From: Okeania sp. KiyG1
Lineage (GTDB): Bacteria > Cyanobacteriota > Cyanobacteriia > Cyanobacteriales > Microcoleaceae
Reading direction: 5' to 3'
NCBI RefSeq assembly: GCF_014132355.1
Contig: NZ_BLZO01000038.1
Location: 1-47,553 of the forward strand
Length of the DNA: 47,553 bases
Made by a program: the position numbers and the translations under genes. Below the pieces are notes generated by a model, which searched no databases, had not been told where the DNA came from, and saw only the letters and a list, made by a program, of their open reading frames with translations. Of this stretch, positions 26,123 to 35,235 are shown piece after piece. Positions within the stretch are counted from its first letter, which is position 1. Each line of letters begins with the position of its first letter.

Positions 26123-26686
26123 ATGTCTGTAAAATTATTGCGACGACTATTTACTGTAGACCAGTATTATAAAATGCTGGAAGCAGGAGTATTTAATGAA
26201 AATGAACGAGTAGAATTAATCAGAGGAGAAATTATCACAATGTCCCCTATGGGTATTTATCACGCAGTTTGTGTGGATATTCTTAACCGACTGTTTTTTT
26301 TACGTTTACCAACAACTGTTACTGTGAGAGTTCAAAATCCTATAAGATTGAACGATAATTCGGAACCACAACCAGATATAAGTTTGCTGCAAGGACAACC
26401 AAGTTTCTATCGGACTCAGCATCCTCAACCAGAAAATATATTTCTCGTCATTGAAGTGTCAGATACAACAATTAAATATGACAGAGAAGTAAAAGTTCCT
26501 TTATATGCTGAGAATAATATTGTTGAAGTTTGGTTGGTAAATCTGACTGAAAAATATCTGGAAGTTTACCGACAACCTACTGCGAATGGTTATGAGATTG
26601 TGCAGACTTTTCAAAGGGGTGAAACTGTGACAATTCAAGCTTTCCCTAATGTAACTTTTACTGTTGATGAAATATTGGGAGATTAA
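26123..26686 (+). CDS. Uma2 family putative nuclease, copy 4
   Basis: The 187-residue copy heads the second tandem block. It has a changed central loop (GQPSFYRTQHPQPENIFLVI instead of RRPDFY...FLLI) and RLPTTVTVRVQNPIRLND, so it is one of the more diverged members, while the last 70 residues are nearly the same as in its neighbours. The motif residues EPQPD, EVSDTTIK and YAENN are intact. It shares its leader, including the MSVQ-stop micro-ORF at 26074, with the gene at 19996. Confidence 0.85.
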   Translation: MSVKLLRRLFTVDQYYKMLEAGVFNENERVELIRGEIITMSPMGIYHAVCVDILNRLFFLRLPTTVTVRVQNPIRLNDNSEPQPDISLLQGQPSFYRTQHPQPENIFLVIEVSDTTIKYDREVKVPLYAENNIVEVWLVNLTEKYLEVYRQPTANGYEIVQTFQRGETVTIQAFPNVTFTVDEILGD

Positions 26687-26770
26687 CAGAAATTTTTAAT
26701 TAGAATATTTAGAGTAAATATAATTTTTCAACCCATACAAATTCATAGGATTATTTTCAAGGAGTTAATA

Positions 26771-27334
26771 ATGGCTGTAGAATTATTGCGACAACTATTT
26801 ACCGTAGACCAGTATTATAAAATGCAAGATGCAGGAGTATTTACTGGAAATGAACGAGTAGAACTAATCAGAGGAGAAATTATCAAAATGTCCCCTATGG
26901 GTATTCGTCACCCCGCTTGTGTGAAATGTCTTGCCGAACTTTTCATTTTGCGTTTAGCACAAACTGTTACTGTGGGAATTCAAGATCCTGTAAGATTGAA
27001 TAATACTTCTGAACCACAACCAGATATAAGTTTGCTACAACGACGACCAGATTTTTATCGGACTCAACAACCTCAACCAGAAAATGTATTTCTCCTTATA
27101 GAGGTGTCAGATACAACAATTAAATATGACCGAGAAGTAAAAGTTCCTTTATATGCTGAGAATAATATTGTTGAAGTTTGGTTGGTAAATCTGACTGAAA
27201 AATGTTTGGAAGTTTACCGACAACCTACTGCGAATGGTTATGAAATTGTGCAGACTTTTAAGAGTGGTGAAATGGTAGATATTCAAGCTTTGCCTAATGT
27301 AACTTTTACTGTTGATGAAATATTGGGAGATTAA
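26771..27334 (+). CDS. Uma2 family putative nuclease, copy 5
   Basis: The 187-residue copy begins MAVELLRQLFTVDQYYKMQD and is closest to the interrupted gene at 20644 (same VELIRGEIIKMSPMGIRH start and RLNNTSEPQPD). It lies 648 bp after copy 4, as copy 3 does after copy 2, so the pair 26123/26771 mirrors 19996/20644. It has KSGEMVDIQ rather than RGETVTIQ near the end. Motif residues are complete. Confidence 0.85.
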   Translation: MAVELLRQLFTVDQYYKMQDAGVFTGNERVELIRGEIIKMSPMGIRHPACVKCLAELFILRLAQTVTVGIQDPVRLNNTSEPQPDISLLQRRPDFYRTQQPQPENVFLLIEVSDTTIKYDREVKVPLYAENNIVEVWLVNLTEKCLEVYRQPTANGYEIVQTFKSGEMVDIQALPNVTFTVDEILGD

Positions 27335-27418
27335 CAGAAATTTTCAGTTAGAATATTTAGAGTAAATATAATTTTTCAACCCATACAAATTCATAGGATT
27401 ATTTTCAAAGAGTTGATA

Positions 27419-27982
27419 ATGTCTGTACAATTATTGCGACGATTATTTACTGTAGATGAGTGTTATAAAATGCTGGAAGCAGGAATATTAACTGAAAATG
27501 AACGATTAGAAATAATCCGAGGAGAAATTATCAAAATGTCGCCTATTACTCCTCCTCATGCAGCTCGTGTAAGCTGTCTTAGCGAACTTTTCATTTTGGG
27601 TTTAGCAAAAACTGTTACTGTGAGAGTTAAAAATCCTGTAAGATTGAATAATAATTCTGAAACATTACCAGATATAGCTTTGTTGCAACAACGACCAAGT
27701 TTGTATCGGACTCAACATCCTCAAGCAGAAAATGTATTTCTCCTTATAGAAGTTTCAGATACAACAATTAAATATGACCGAGAAGTAAAAGTTCCTTTAT
27801 ATGCTGAGAATAATATTGTTGAAGTTTGGTTAGTAAATTTGACTGAAGAATGTCTGGAAGTTTACCGACAACCTACTGCGAATGGTTATGAGATTGTGCA
27901 GACTTTTCAAAGGGGTGAAAATGTGACTATTCAAGCTTTGCCTAATGTAACTTTTACTGTTGATGAAATATTGGGATATTAA
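27419..27982 (+). CDS. Uma2 family putative nuclease, copy 6
   Basis: From ATG 27419 the protein has 187 residues (TTG at 27413 is in frame but too close to the ribosome site). It is of the LEIIRGE subtype like the gene at 19996, but with RVSCLSELFILGLAKT and ETLPDIALLQQRPSLY, where the usual EPQPD is ETLPD; the key Asp stays. The ribosome site is AAAGAG in place of AAGGAG. It starts 648 bp after copy 5. Confidence 0.85.
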   Translation: MSVQLLRRLFTVDECYKMLEAGILTENERLEIIRGEIIKMSPITPPHAARVSCLSELFILGLAKTVTVRVKNPVRLNNNSETLPDIALLQQRPSLYRTQHPQAENVFLLIEVSDTTIKYDREVKVPLYAENNIVEVWLVNLTEECLEVYRQPTANGYEIVQTFQRGENVTIQALPNVTFTVDEILGY

Positions 27983-28114
27983 TACAAATTTTCAACATTA
28001 ATTACTCAATATTATATAAATTTATTCTGTTCTGAGTATTAGTAAAAAAAGCTTTTATCCAAAACTAAAAAATAGCTGTTAACACTTAATATAATTATTC
28101 TCAAGGAGTTGGAA

Positions 28115-28678
28115 ATGTCTGTACAATTATTGCGACGACTATTTACTGTAGACCAGTATTATAAAATGCTGGAAGCAGGAGTATTTACTGAAAATGAACG
28201 AGTAGAACTAATCCGAGGAGAAATTGTCAAAATGTCCCCTATGGGTATTCGTCACTCAGCTTCTGTGAAATGTCTTGCCGAACTTTTCATTTTGCGTTTA
28301 GCACAAACTGTTACTGTGGGAATTCAAGATCCTGTAAGATTGAATAATACTTCTGAACCACAACCAGATATAAGTTTGCTGCAACGACGACCAGATTTTT
28401 ATGAAACTCGACATCCTCAACCAGAAGATGTATTTCTCCTCATAGAAGTTTCAGATACAACTATTAAATATGACCGAGAAATAAAAGTTCCCTTATATGC
28501 TGAGAATAATATTGTTGAAGTTTGGTTGGTGAATCTGACTGAAGAATGTCTGGAAGTTTACCGAAAACCTACAGCGAATGGTTATAAGATTGTACAGACT
28601 TTTCAAAGGGGTGAAACTGTGACTATTCAAGCTTTGCCTCATATAACTTTTACTGTTGATGAAATATTGGGAGATTAA
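28115..28678 (+). CDS. Uma2 family putative nuclease, copy 7
   Basis: The 187-residue copy (ATG 28115 after AAGGAG) has VELIRGEIVKMSPMGIRHSA and the full EPQPD/EVSDTTIK set. The spacer before it is longer (132 bp) and includes a remnant of the GTAAGCATT MITE (AAAAGCTTTTATCCAAAACT and TAGCTGTTAAC), also found in the next spacer. Its nearest relative is copy 8; the last duplication therefore included this MITE remnant. Confidence 0.85.
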   Translation: MSVQLLRRLFTVDQYYKMLEAGVFTENERVELIRGEIVKMSPMGIRHSASVKCLAELFILRLAQTVTVGIQDPVRLNNTSEPQPDISLLQRRPDFYETRHPQPEDVFLLIEVSDTTIKYDREIKVPLYAENNIVEVWLVNLTEECLEVYRKPTANGYKIVQTFQRGETVTIQALPHITFTVDEILGD

Positions 28679-28806
28679 CAGAAATTTTCAACATTAATTA
28701 CTTAATACTATATAAATTTCTGTTCTGAGTATTAGTAAAAAAGCTTTTATCCAAAACTAAAAAATAGCTGTTAACACTTAATATAATTATTCTCAAGGAG
28801 TTGGTA

Positions 28807-29370
28807 ATGTCTGTAGAATTATTGCGACAACTATTTACTGTAGACCAGTATTATAAAATGTTGGATGCAGGAGTATTTACTGAAAATCAACGAGTAGAAC
28901 TAATCAGAGGAGAAATTATCAAAATTTCCCCTATGGGTATTCGTCACTCAGCTTCTGTGAAATGTCTTGCCGAACTTTTCATTTTGCGTTTAGCACAAAC
29001 TGTTACTGTGGGAATTCAAGATCCTGTAAGATTGAATAATACTTCTGAACCACAACCAGATATAAGTTTGCTGCAACGACGACCAGATTTTTATGAGACT
29101 CGACATCCTCAACCAGAAAATGTATTTCTCCTCATAGAAGTTTCAGATACAACTATTAAATATGACCGAGAAATAAAAGTTCCCTTATATGCTGAGAATA
29201 ATATTGTTGAAGTTTGGTTGGTAAATCTGACTGAAGAATGTCTGGAAGTTTACCGACAACCTAAAGGAAATGGTTATGAAATTGTGCAGACTTTTCAAAG
29301 GGGTGAAACTGTAACTATTCAAGCTTTGCCTGATGTAACTTTTACTGTTGATGAAATATTGGGAGATTAA
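28807..29370 (+). CDS. Uma2 family putative nuclease, copy 8
   Basis: The last copy in the array, 187 residues from ATG 28807 after AAGGAG. It is almost the same as copy 7 from residue 45 on (SASVKCLAELFILRLAQTVT) and begins MSVELLRQLFTVDQYYKMLD. It starts 692 bp after copy 7, close to the 696 bp between copies 6 and 7. All motif residues are intact. It is convergent with the substrate-binding protein gene 46 bp downstream. Confidence 0.85.
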   Translation: MSVELLRQLFTVDQYYKMLDAGVFTENQRVELIRGEIIKISPMGIRHSASVKCLAELFILRLAQTVTVGIQDPVRLNNTSEPQPDISLLQRRPDFYETRHPQPENVFLLIEVSDTTIKYDREIKVPLYAENNIVEVWLVNLTEECLEVYRQPKGNGYEIVQTFQRGETVTIQALPDVTFTVDEILGD

Positions 29371-29416
29371 CAGAAACTTTCACCCTAATTATTAATTATT
29401 AATTGCTAACCCCTGC

Positions 29417-30529
29417 CTAATTTGCTCTTTCCCACAAACGCTTAATTTCTGTCAACACCTCTGCGTTAGGAGTGGACATAGTTTGCACTCCAGGATTCAT
29501 TTTGACTCCAGGGATATTTTGACTCCAGGGACTATTCGGTACACTCTGCAAATCCAAACTCTGGTCTATAGGACGAAAACCATACTGTACAAATAGTTTC
29601 TGCTGTTCTGGTTGTCTGAGAAAATCAATAAATTTTCTGGCTGCGTCAACCATACCACTACTAACATCACGCCTAGCGATCGCTGCTGTGGAAACTGTTT
29701 CAATGGTAGGATTGAGATAATAAATTTGATATGGTTGCCCTTGGGTAGTGCGAGACTGTTCCCATCGATGCAAGGCAATACTCTCATATACTGTTGCTAT
29801 ATCCGCATCATTTTCACCTTTGGCAATAAATTCTTGTAACAAAATATCGGTCGAACGTGGAGGCAAATAAACTGAACGCTTGACTAAACTAAATAAAGAT
29901 TTGACTGAGGAATTATTTAAACTTTGACTGGTGAAAGTTGCTCCTCCAATTTCTGATTTTGCCCATAAACTTAATGTTAATTGACCGCTATTGGAGCGAG
30001 TAGGGTTAGTAGTGAGAAAATCAAAACTACCCCACTGTGGTTTACCTCCAATTTTTTCCCAATTTCCAACTTCCATTGCTTGAGAAATTTTTTGCCAACT
30101 AAATTGATTATTGGGAAATAAAACTTGACCCCGTTCCGGCCAAGCGATCGCTACTAATATTGTTTTGGCAATTGGTTGTGGTTTGTCATAAAAAGGTTCG
30201 CTATTATTTTGTGCCTTCCATCTTGTTTCTAATTCTTCTAAAATTTCTCTATTAGCTGGAATTAAAACTGTGGGAGTAAAATCATTTTGGTCATCAACAT
30301 ATTTATTAATAATATCTTGGGAACCTTGATATTTTAGTTCTAAATTAATCTGGGGATATTTTTGTTCAAATTTAGTTTCTAATTCAGGAAGAATTTCTTG
30401 TAGTTCGGTGCCACTAACAACTACAATATTTTTTGAGATTTCTGGGAGTGGAATATATGTTAAACCCAGGGATGCTAAAATAATTCCTAAAGATGTAATT
30501 AGTGATTTTTTTCTGTTGGTAGGTTTCAT
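29417..30529 (-). CDS. Substrate-binding-protein-like, membrane-anchored
   Basis: The 370-residue protein has an N-terminal signal or anchor (KKSLITSLGIILASLGLTYI) and a type II periplasmic binding protein fold: NIVVVSGTELQEILPELETK at the start, TNPTRSNSGQLTLSLWAKSE (ligand-loop signature of the phosphate/molybdate/sulfate-like SBP class), ENDADIATVYES, and RKFIDFLRQPEQQKLFVQYG at the end. No ABC permease or ATPase genes are adjacent. The same TRSNSG(Q/L)QTL segment occurs in the SBP-VWA lipoprotein at 32960, so the two are paralogues and may act on one ligand or one complex. Confidence 0.8.
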   Translation of the reverse strand: MKPTNRKKSLITSLGIILASLGLTYIPLPEISKNIVVVSGTELQEILPELETKFEQKYPQINLELKYQGSQDIINKYVDDQNDFTPTVLIPANREILEELETRWKAQNNSEPFYDKPQPIAKTILVAIAWPERGQVLFPNNQFSWQKISQAMEVGNWEKIGGKPQWGSFDFLTTNPTRSNSGQLTLSLWAKSEIGGATFTSQSLNNSSVKSLFSLVKRSVYLPPRSTDILLQEFIAKGENDADIATVYESIALHRWEQSRTTQGQPYQIYYLNPTIETVSTAAIARRDVSSGMVDAARKFIDFLRQPEQQKLFVQYGFRPIDQSLDLQSVPNSPWSQNIPGVKMNPGVQTMSTPNAEVLTEIKRLWERAN

Positions 30530-30617
30530 GGTTTTTTTAGTTTGATTATAGAATTTTTCAGGTTAATGAAGGATATTAAAAAAGCGGTCAGCAGTCAGCA
30601 TTTAGTAGTAAACGTTT

Positions 30618-31430
30618 AGAGGATATCTGAAAAGTTTTTTGATACTGAATTTTGCCCCCCTAGCCCCCCAACTTTGGGGGGAACAAGAGTATATTTGTTT
30701 CTAAAGGTCCCCCAAAATTGGGGGGAACAAGAGTCAATTTACTTCTAAAGGTCCCCCAAAATTGGGGGATGCGCGGGGCTGAAAAGTTTTTTGATACTGA
30801 ATTTTGCCCCCCTAGCCCCCCAACTTTGGGGGGAACAAGAGTCAATTTACTTCTAAAAGTTCCCCAAAATTGGGGGATGCGCGGGGGCTGAAAAGTTTTT
30901 TGATACTGAATTTTGCTCCCTGGCCCCCCAAAATTGGGGGGAACAAGAGTCAATTTACTTCTAAAAGTTCCCCAAAATTGGGGGATGCGCGGGGGCTGAA
31001 AAGTTTTTTGATACTGAATTTTGCCCCCCTGGCCACCCAAAATTGGGGGGAACAAGAGTCAATTTACTTCTAAAGGTCCCCCAAAATTGGGGGATGCGCG
31101 GGGGCTGAAAAGTTTTTTGATACTGAATTTTGCCCCCCTGGCCCCCCAAAATTGGGGGGAACAAGAGTCAATTTACTTCTAAAAGTCCCCCAAAATTGGG
31201 GGATGCGCGGGGGCTGAAAAGTTTTTTGATACTGAATTTTGCCCCCTGGCCCCCAAAATTGGGGGGAACAAGAGTCAATTTACTTCTAAAAGTCCCCCAA
31301 AATTGGGGGATGCGCGGGGGCTGAAAAGTTTTTTGATACTGAATTTTGCCCCCCTGGCCCCCCAAAATTGGGGGGAACAAGAGTCAATTTACTTCTAAAA
31401 GTCCCCCAAAATTGGGGGATGCGCGGGGGC
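30618..31430. repeat. Tandem array of a ~108-bp hairpin unit
   Basis: Seven units start with GAAAAGTTTTTTGATACTGA at about 30629, 30781, 30890, 30998, 31107, 31216 and 31323. Each has CCCCCAAAATTGGGGG palindromes and ends ATGCGCGGGGGCT. The left boundary GAGGATATCTG is the end of the MITE at 23731, so this is an amplified form. Short open frames within it are artefacts. The flanks to 31519 hold decayed AGCTATTAGC and GCATTCCG repeats. Confidence 0.9.
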
Positions 31431-31519
31431 TTAAATCCAGAGCTGCTAAAAGCTGTTAACGCAGTTCCTCTGCAAGAGGCTAGCTGTTTGCGGAGCATTC
31501 CGTCAGGAAATGCTAAAAG

Positions 31520-32242
31520 CTAATAGCTAGTTAAGAAATCAATATTTTCTTGAAAACTGCGAAGTTCTTGAGATAGTGCCTGCAATTCTTGTTGTTGTTG
31601 ATAATTACTTAAATCAGCCATTCTTAGTTTATTTTGCATTTGTTGTAAAATGCCAGCGGACTCTTGAATCATAGTAGAAAGACTAATAACTTGTGCTTGT
31701 CTAGCATCTTGACCTTGATTTGCTAGTTGAATATTTCGCTGCAAACTTGTTGCTAATTTAGTTAATTGTTCTCTGGCAATACCTCTACTACTAGACATTT
31801 TTGCTTCAACTTCATTTAATTGTCTCTGGAGTTCCGAAGCGGATAATAAAGAATCATCTCCTTGTAAACGTTTTACCATTTTGTCAATTTTTATCGGAAG
31901 TTCGTAGGAGCGATCGCAAGCATATTGTACAAATCCTAATAGTTCCATTTCTGGTGTTCCAGTCAGAAGTTTTCCAGCTTCTTGGCGAAGATTATTTGCT
32001 TTTTCTGCTAATAAATTTGCCTGCTGTTTAACAGACTCTATTTCTTTGACTAAAGCTGGATTTTTTAGTTGTATTGATTCAGATTTTGGGGAATTTAATA
32101 ATGTTGCTCCAGCCGTGGAAATTAGGGCTGCAGTTGGTAACATAATTATGCTAGGTAAACGGGCAAATCTGACTCCTACAATTAAAGTAATGCCACCAAT
32201 TAAAATGGTAAGGGGATGATAAAGTGGGTTGACTAATTTCAT
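31520..32242 (-). CDS. Membrane-anchored coiled-coil protein
   Basis: The 240-residue protein has two hydrophobic stretches near the start (about 11-25 and 28-50, LPTAALISTAGATLL) and then almost continuous helix predicted to form coiled coils (VKQQANLLAEKANNLRQEAG and LSNYQQQQELQALSQELRSF). I do not recognise a named family. It lies between two SBP-like genes on the same strand. The last three codons (TSY) and the stop fall in an AGCTATTAGC repeat, so the original C-terminus may have been cut or changed. Function unknown; association with the SBP/VWA proteins at the membrane is inference. Confidence 0.7.
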   Translation of the reverse strand: MKLVNPLYHPLTILIGGITLIVGVRFARLPSIIMLPTAALISTAGATLLNSPKSESIQLKNPALVKEIESVKQQANLLAEKANNLRQEAGKLLTGTPEMELLGFVQYACDRSYELPIKIDKMVKRLQGDDSLLSASELQRQLNEVEAKMSSSRGIAREQLTKLATSLQRNIQLANQGQDARQAQVISLSTMIQESAGILQQMQNKLRMADLSNYQQQQELQALSQELRSFQENIDFLTSY

Positions 32243-32298
32243 AATTTAGTAAGCATTTAGCTATCAGTTATCAGCTTTCCTTCGTAAGCATTCAGCTA

Positions 32299-32823
32299 CT
32301 AGCTGTCAGCTCTCAGCTTTTTAATGAATGAAGCAAGCATTCGTTTTACTTCTACTACATTTTCAACCAGAGATTCGTACTCTGAAGCTTTGATAAAATT
32401 CAGGTCGCGAGCAAGTAAAAGATGATACTCAAGCTCACAGGCTGAACCCATAGCAATTTGAAGAAAACGACATAGTTCAGCATCTCCACTCCTACCACAT
32501 CCTTCTGCAATATTTGCAGGAATTGAAGCACAAGAGCGACGAGTTTGACTTGTCAACCCATACAATTCTGTGGTGGGAAATGTCGATGTAGCTTGATAGA
32601 CTGCTAAGGTTAAAGTAGCAGTCAGCACTCAGCTATCAGCAATCAGCTTTTCACGGTGTATAATGGGGGATTCAAACCCCCATTAACACGCACCACTAAT
32701 TTTTTCAAATACAGTGGGGGACTTAAACCCTCGAATTTCAAGCTGACAGCTAAATGCTGAAAGCTGATAGCTAGTTAAATGATGGGCTTTTACCCATACT
32801 TTTAATTCTTTGAAATCTTTCAA
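32299..32823 (-). pseudogene. Four-helix-bundle (S23/IVP-like) gene split by an insertion
   Basis: The 5' part starts at TTG 32823, 12 nt after AAAGGAG, and reads LKDFKELKVWVKAHHLT; the rest resumes at 32614 with LTLAVYQATSTFPTTELYGL and runs to KKLRADS. Removing 32615-32773 and one TTTAAC copy rejoins them into a protein of about 120 residues with the family landmarks FKELKVWxKAH, LTSQTRRS and SIPANIAEG. The family includes the 23S rRNA intervening-sequence proteins and resembles Avd of diversity-generating retroelements. The 3' part can still be read from a GTG given by the inserted repeat. Confidence 0.85.
32615..32773. mobile_element. Small insertion with TAGCTATCAGC ends
   Basis: This 159-bp insert starts (minus strand) TAGCTATCAGCTTTCAGC and ends GCTGAGTGCTGACTGCTAC, with TTTAAC on both sides. 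The interior holds two GGGGG(T/A)TT..AA(A/T)CCCCC hairpins. The ends are the heptamer-rich subterminal motif of the GTAAGCATTCAGC family, without the GTAAGC tip. Confidence 0.75.
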
Positions 32824-32959
32824 TTGTTTTTTTCTCCTTTAACTAGCTATTAGCTTTTAGCATTTCCTGACGGAATGCTCCGCAAACAGCTATCAGCTTT
32901 TAGAACTAGGGGTTGAATCTTACTACTGAATGCTGACTTGCTGAGTGCTGATTGCTTTT

Positions 32960-34675
32960 TTAAAACTCTACTTGTAAATCTAACATTAATTTAGAAATAG
33001 TTTCTGGGTTGCCCTTGCGATAATAACCAGCATTTAATTCCGCAATTTTTTCCAAAACATCAGAATTAAACTCTCCTTCTTTACCATATCCAACTGTGAA
33101 TAAAGCAATTCTTTGGTCGGAGTTAAAACCACTTTTTTGTAATTCATTTTTTAACTGATTTAACTTAATTTGAGAACCAGAATCTTCCCCATCAGTTAAA
33201 ATTAATATGGCATTAATAGCCTGATTTCTAAGATTTTGCTGTAACCAGTTACGAGCATAAAGGGTAGCATCATATAACATTGTGCCACCTTCAGCCTTCA
33301 AATTACTAATAAATTGTAGACCGCGATCGCGTCCCTCTGGAGTTCCATCAACTACCACTGGAGGCCGAATTTCACTATCAAAATCAATCAGAGCAATTTG
33401 GTTATTAGGTCCTAGACTATTAATATAAGTCTGTAAAGTATTCTGAACAGCAGGTAATTTCGCCCCCTGCATCGAACCTGATGAGTCAACTAATACTACG
33501 ACTAACGAAGGCTTTTTAGCATACACCTGCCAAGATTTTAACATTGCCTCTACTACCTCTGGTTTTGGTGGACGGTAGGAGTCATATTTAGCATCGGGGT
33601 CAACTCCAAAAGCCGCACTAATCTTCGCACCGAGGGGAATACCAGGTACAGCAGGGCGTAATCCTAAATCAGTGGCAATTTTTTGGACTTCTGGCGATCG
33701 CAAATATGCAATAATTTCTGTAGCAGCAGCTTTTTCTCCCTCACTTACCCATGGCGCATTAGCTACAATTGCTCTCATATTAGAAGTAAAAGTTGCTTGG
33801 GGATAAACTGCCCTGTATTTTGGTTGTCCTGGTTGCCGATGGGTATTAGCAGCAATTACCGAAGACTCATAAACTGAACCAATAGATGCCCAAAACGGCC
33901 CATTTTTGACCATTGATTTAGCTAGGGAACTGGTTGACTTACCGTAGCGAGTAATTTTACTTTGAATTTGTTGTACCTGATTTTGATAGCGGGTTACATC
34001 TGCCACTGTCATATTTTCTGGTCGCTTGTCAGATACTGATGCAAATTGAGATACAAGAGTTTGTAAACCAGAATTGGAGCGAGTGGGGGCGGTGTGAACG
34101 TAGTAAATAGGAGTTGGTGGTGCAGAAGAGTTGATGTCACGATGGGTTTTTGCTGTCACTAGAGGTTTAAATAAATCATCAACATTTTCTATAGCATTGG
34201 CAATGTCTTCTTGTGCCATAAAAACCATCGGACTATTTGTTAACATTGGTGCATCTGTAATTTCTGGAATATAGTTTTGCCCAGGAAATAATTGTTCCAT
34301 TCGATACTTCAATTGAGCATGATATATCTCACCATCCACAGAAATAATTGTGGGAAATTCAGGTGCATCAGCAGATAATATTCCGGTTTGAAATTGTTCT
34401 GCAAAAGACATGACTGTGGTAACTACATCCCCACTACCTTTAGCATCACAACTTATATAATAAGAAGTACCATCATTCAGTTTTGGTTGTTTTTGATTAA
34501 AACCTTCTGCTGCTTGTTCGCAAAAGTCTCCTAAAGCACTTCCCATTAATAGTTTAATTTCCAGACCTTGATTGTTTTTTGTGGTATTGGTATTGTCTGG
34601 TGTTGCACAAGCAGTTAACAGCATTAAGAGATAAATGCTCAGATATTTAATTTTTTGATTCTTTTTAGTAATCAT
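32960..34675 (-). CDS. Lipoprotein with substrate-binding and von Willebrand A domains
   Basis: The 571-residue protein has a lipoprotein signal (YLSIYLLMLL-TAC, Cys near residue 23). Residues about 40-350 are a periplasmic-binding-protein domain (LLMGSALGDFCEQAAEGFNQ; THRQPGQPKYRAVYPQATF; APTRSNSGLQTLVSQ). Residues about 385-571 are a VWA domain with a complete metal-binding MIDAS: DSSGSM, the Thr in EGGTMLYDA and the Asp in ILTDGEDSG. Such a fusion suggests a surface receptor that binds a ligand and then a protein partner. It shares the SBP part with the gene at 29417. There is no transporter nearby. Confidence 0.85.
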   Translation of the reverse strand: MITKKNQKIKYLSIYLLMLLTACATPDNTNTTKNNQGLEIKLLMGSALGDFCEQAAEGFNQKQPKLNDGTSYYISCDAKGSGDVVTTVMSFAEQFQTGILSADAPEFPTIISVDGEIYHAQLKYRMEQLFPGQNYIPEITDAPMLTNSPMVFMAQEDIANAIENVDDLFKPLVTAKTHRDINSSAPPTPIYYVHTAPTRSNSGLQTLVSQFASVSDKRPENMTVADVTRYQNQVQQIQSKITRYGKSTSSLAKSMVKNGPFWASIGSVYESSVIAANTHRQPGQPKYRAVYPQATFTSNMRAIVANAPWVSEGEKAAATEIIAYLRSPEVQKIATDLGLRPAVPGIPLGAKISAAFGVDPDAKYDSYRPPKPEVVEAMLKSWQVYAKKPSLVVVLVDSSGSMQGAKLPAVQNTLQTYINSLGPNNQIALIDFDSEIRPPVVVDGTPEGRDRGLQFISNLKAEGGTMLYDATLYARNWLQQNLRNQAINAILILTDGEDSGSQIKLNQLKNELQKSGFNSDQRIALFTVGYGKEGEFNSDVLEKIAELNAGYYRKGNPETISKLMLDLQVEF

Positions 34676-34981
34676 AATTGGTAAATTTACCTTATCAATA
34701 CTAAGTGTTAAAAATAGGTTTAAATAGCATCAAAAGCTATTGACTTAGGCAATAGTTCCATCAAAAAAAGCTGTCTATACCAAATATTTACAGCAAATTT
34801 AATCAGGCGTGAGGTACATCCTTCCTACCAACATCTTAGCGTTAATATTTGTATCTTATGTATCTTAATATATGACCGAATCTACTGTAAGCTATACAAA
34901 ATGCCTAAGAGCAGCAATAATTACAAAAATAAAAAGACTTTATCAATGGATAATGGATAATTGATAAGTAAGCATTTCCTG

Positions 34982-35235
34982 CGGAATGCTGCGCAAACAG
35001 CGGTCAGCTATTAGCTATCAGCTTTAGATGATAGTTTGTGGAGTATTACCCTATTACCCGCAGCAAAAAAAACAGAAGCAGATATGGCACAATACAATAG
35101 CTTACTTGAGGCTAATTCTAGTAGAAAATTAACAGAACATGAACAATTAGAGTTAAGCAAAATGTGGCGGGAATCAGACTTATTTATGTTGAAAAAAGCA
35201 CAGGCAGCAGCGTTACTTAACTGGCGGGGATATAA
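34982..35235 (+). pseudogene. Truncated conserved hypothetical gene between two MITE ends
   Basis: From about 35036 the frame reads LLPAAKKTEADMAQYNSLLE, then KLTEHEQLELSKMWRESDLF and MLKKAQAAALLNWRG. This resembles the C-terminal part of small cyanobacterial proteins with a (K/R)KAxAAxLLxWRG end. The 5' side begins in a GTAAGCATTTCCTGCGG-type MITE (from 34968) and the 3' side is cut by TATCAAATCCG at 35236 (after TAA). Both ends of the gene are missing. The remainder of 34676-35414 shows no other gene. Confidence 0.5.

Noticed and set aside
30660-31498. Several short open frames on both strands in the hairpin array
   Set aside because: They translate the same repeat (PPRIPQFWGTFRSKLTLVPP) again and again, have no ribosome site and follow the repeat phase.
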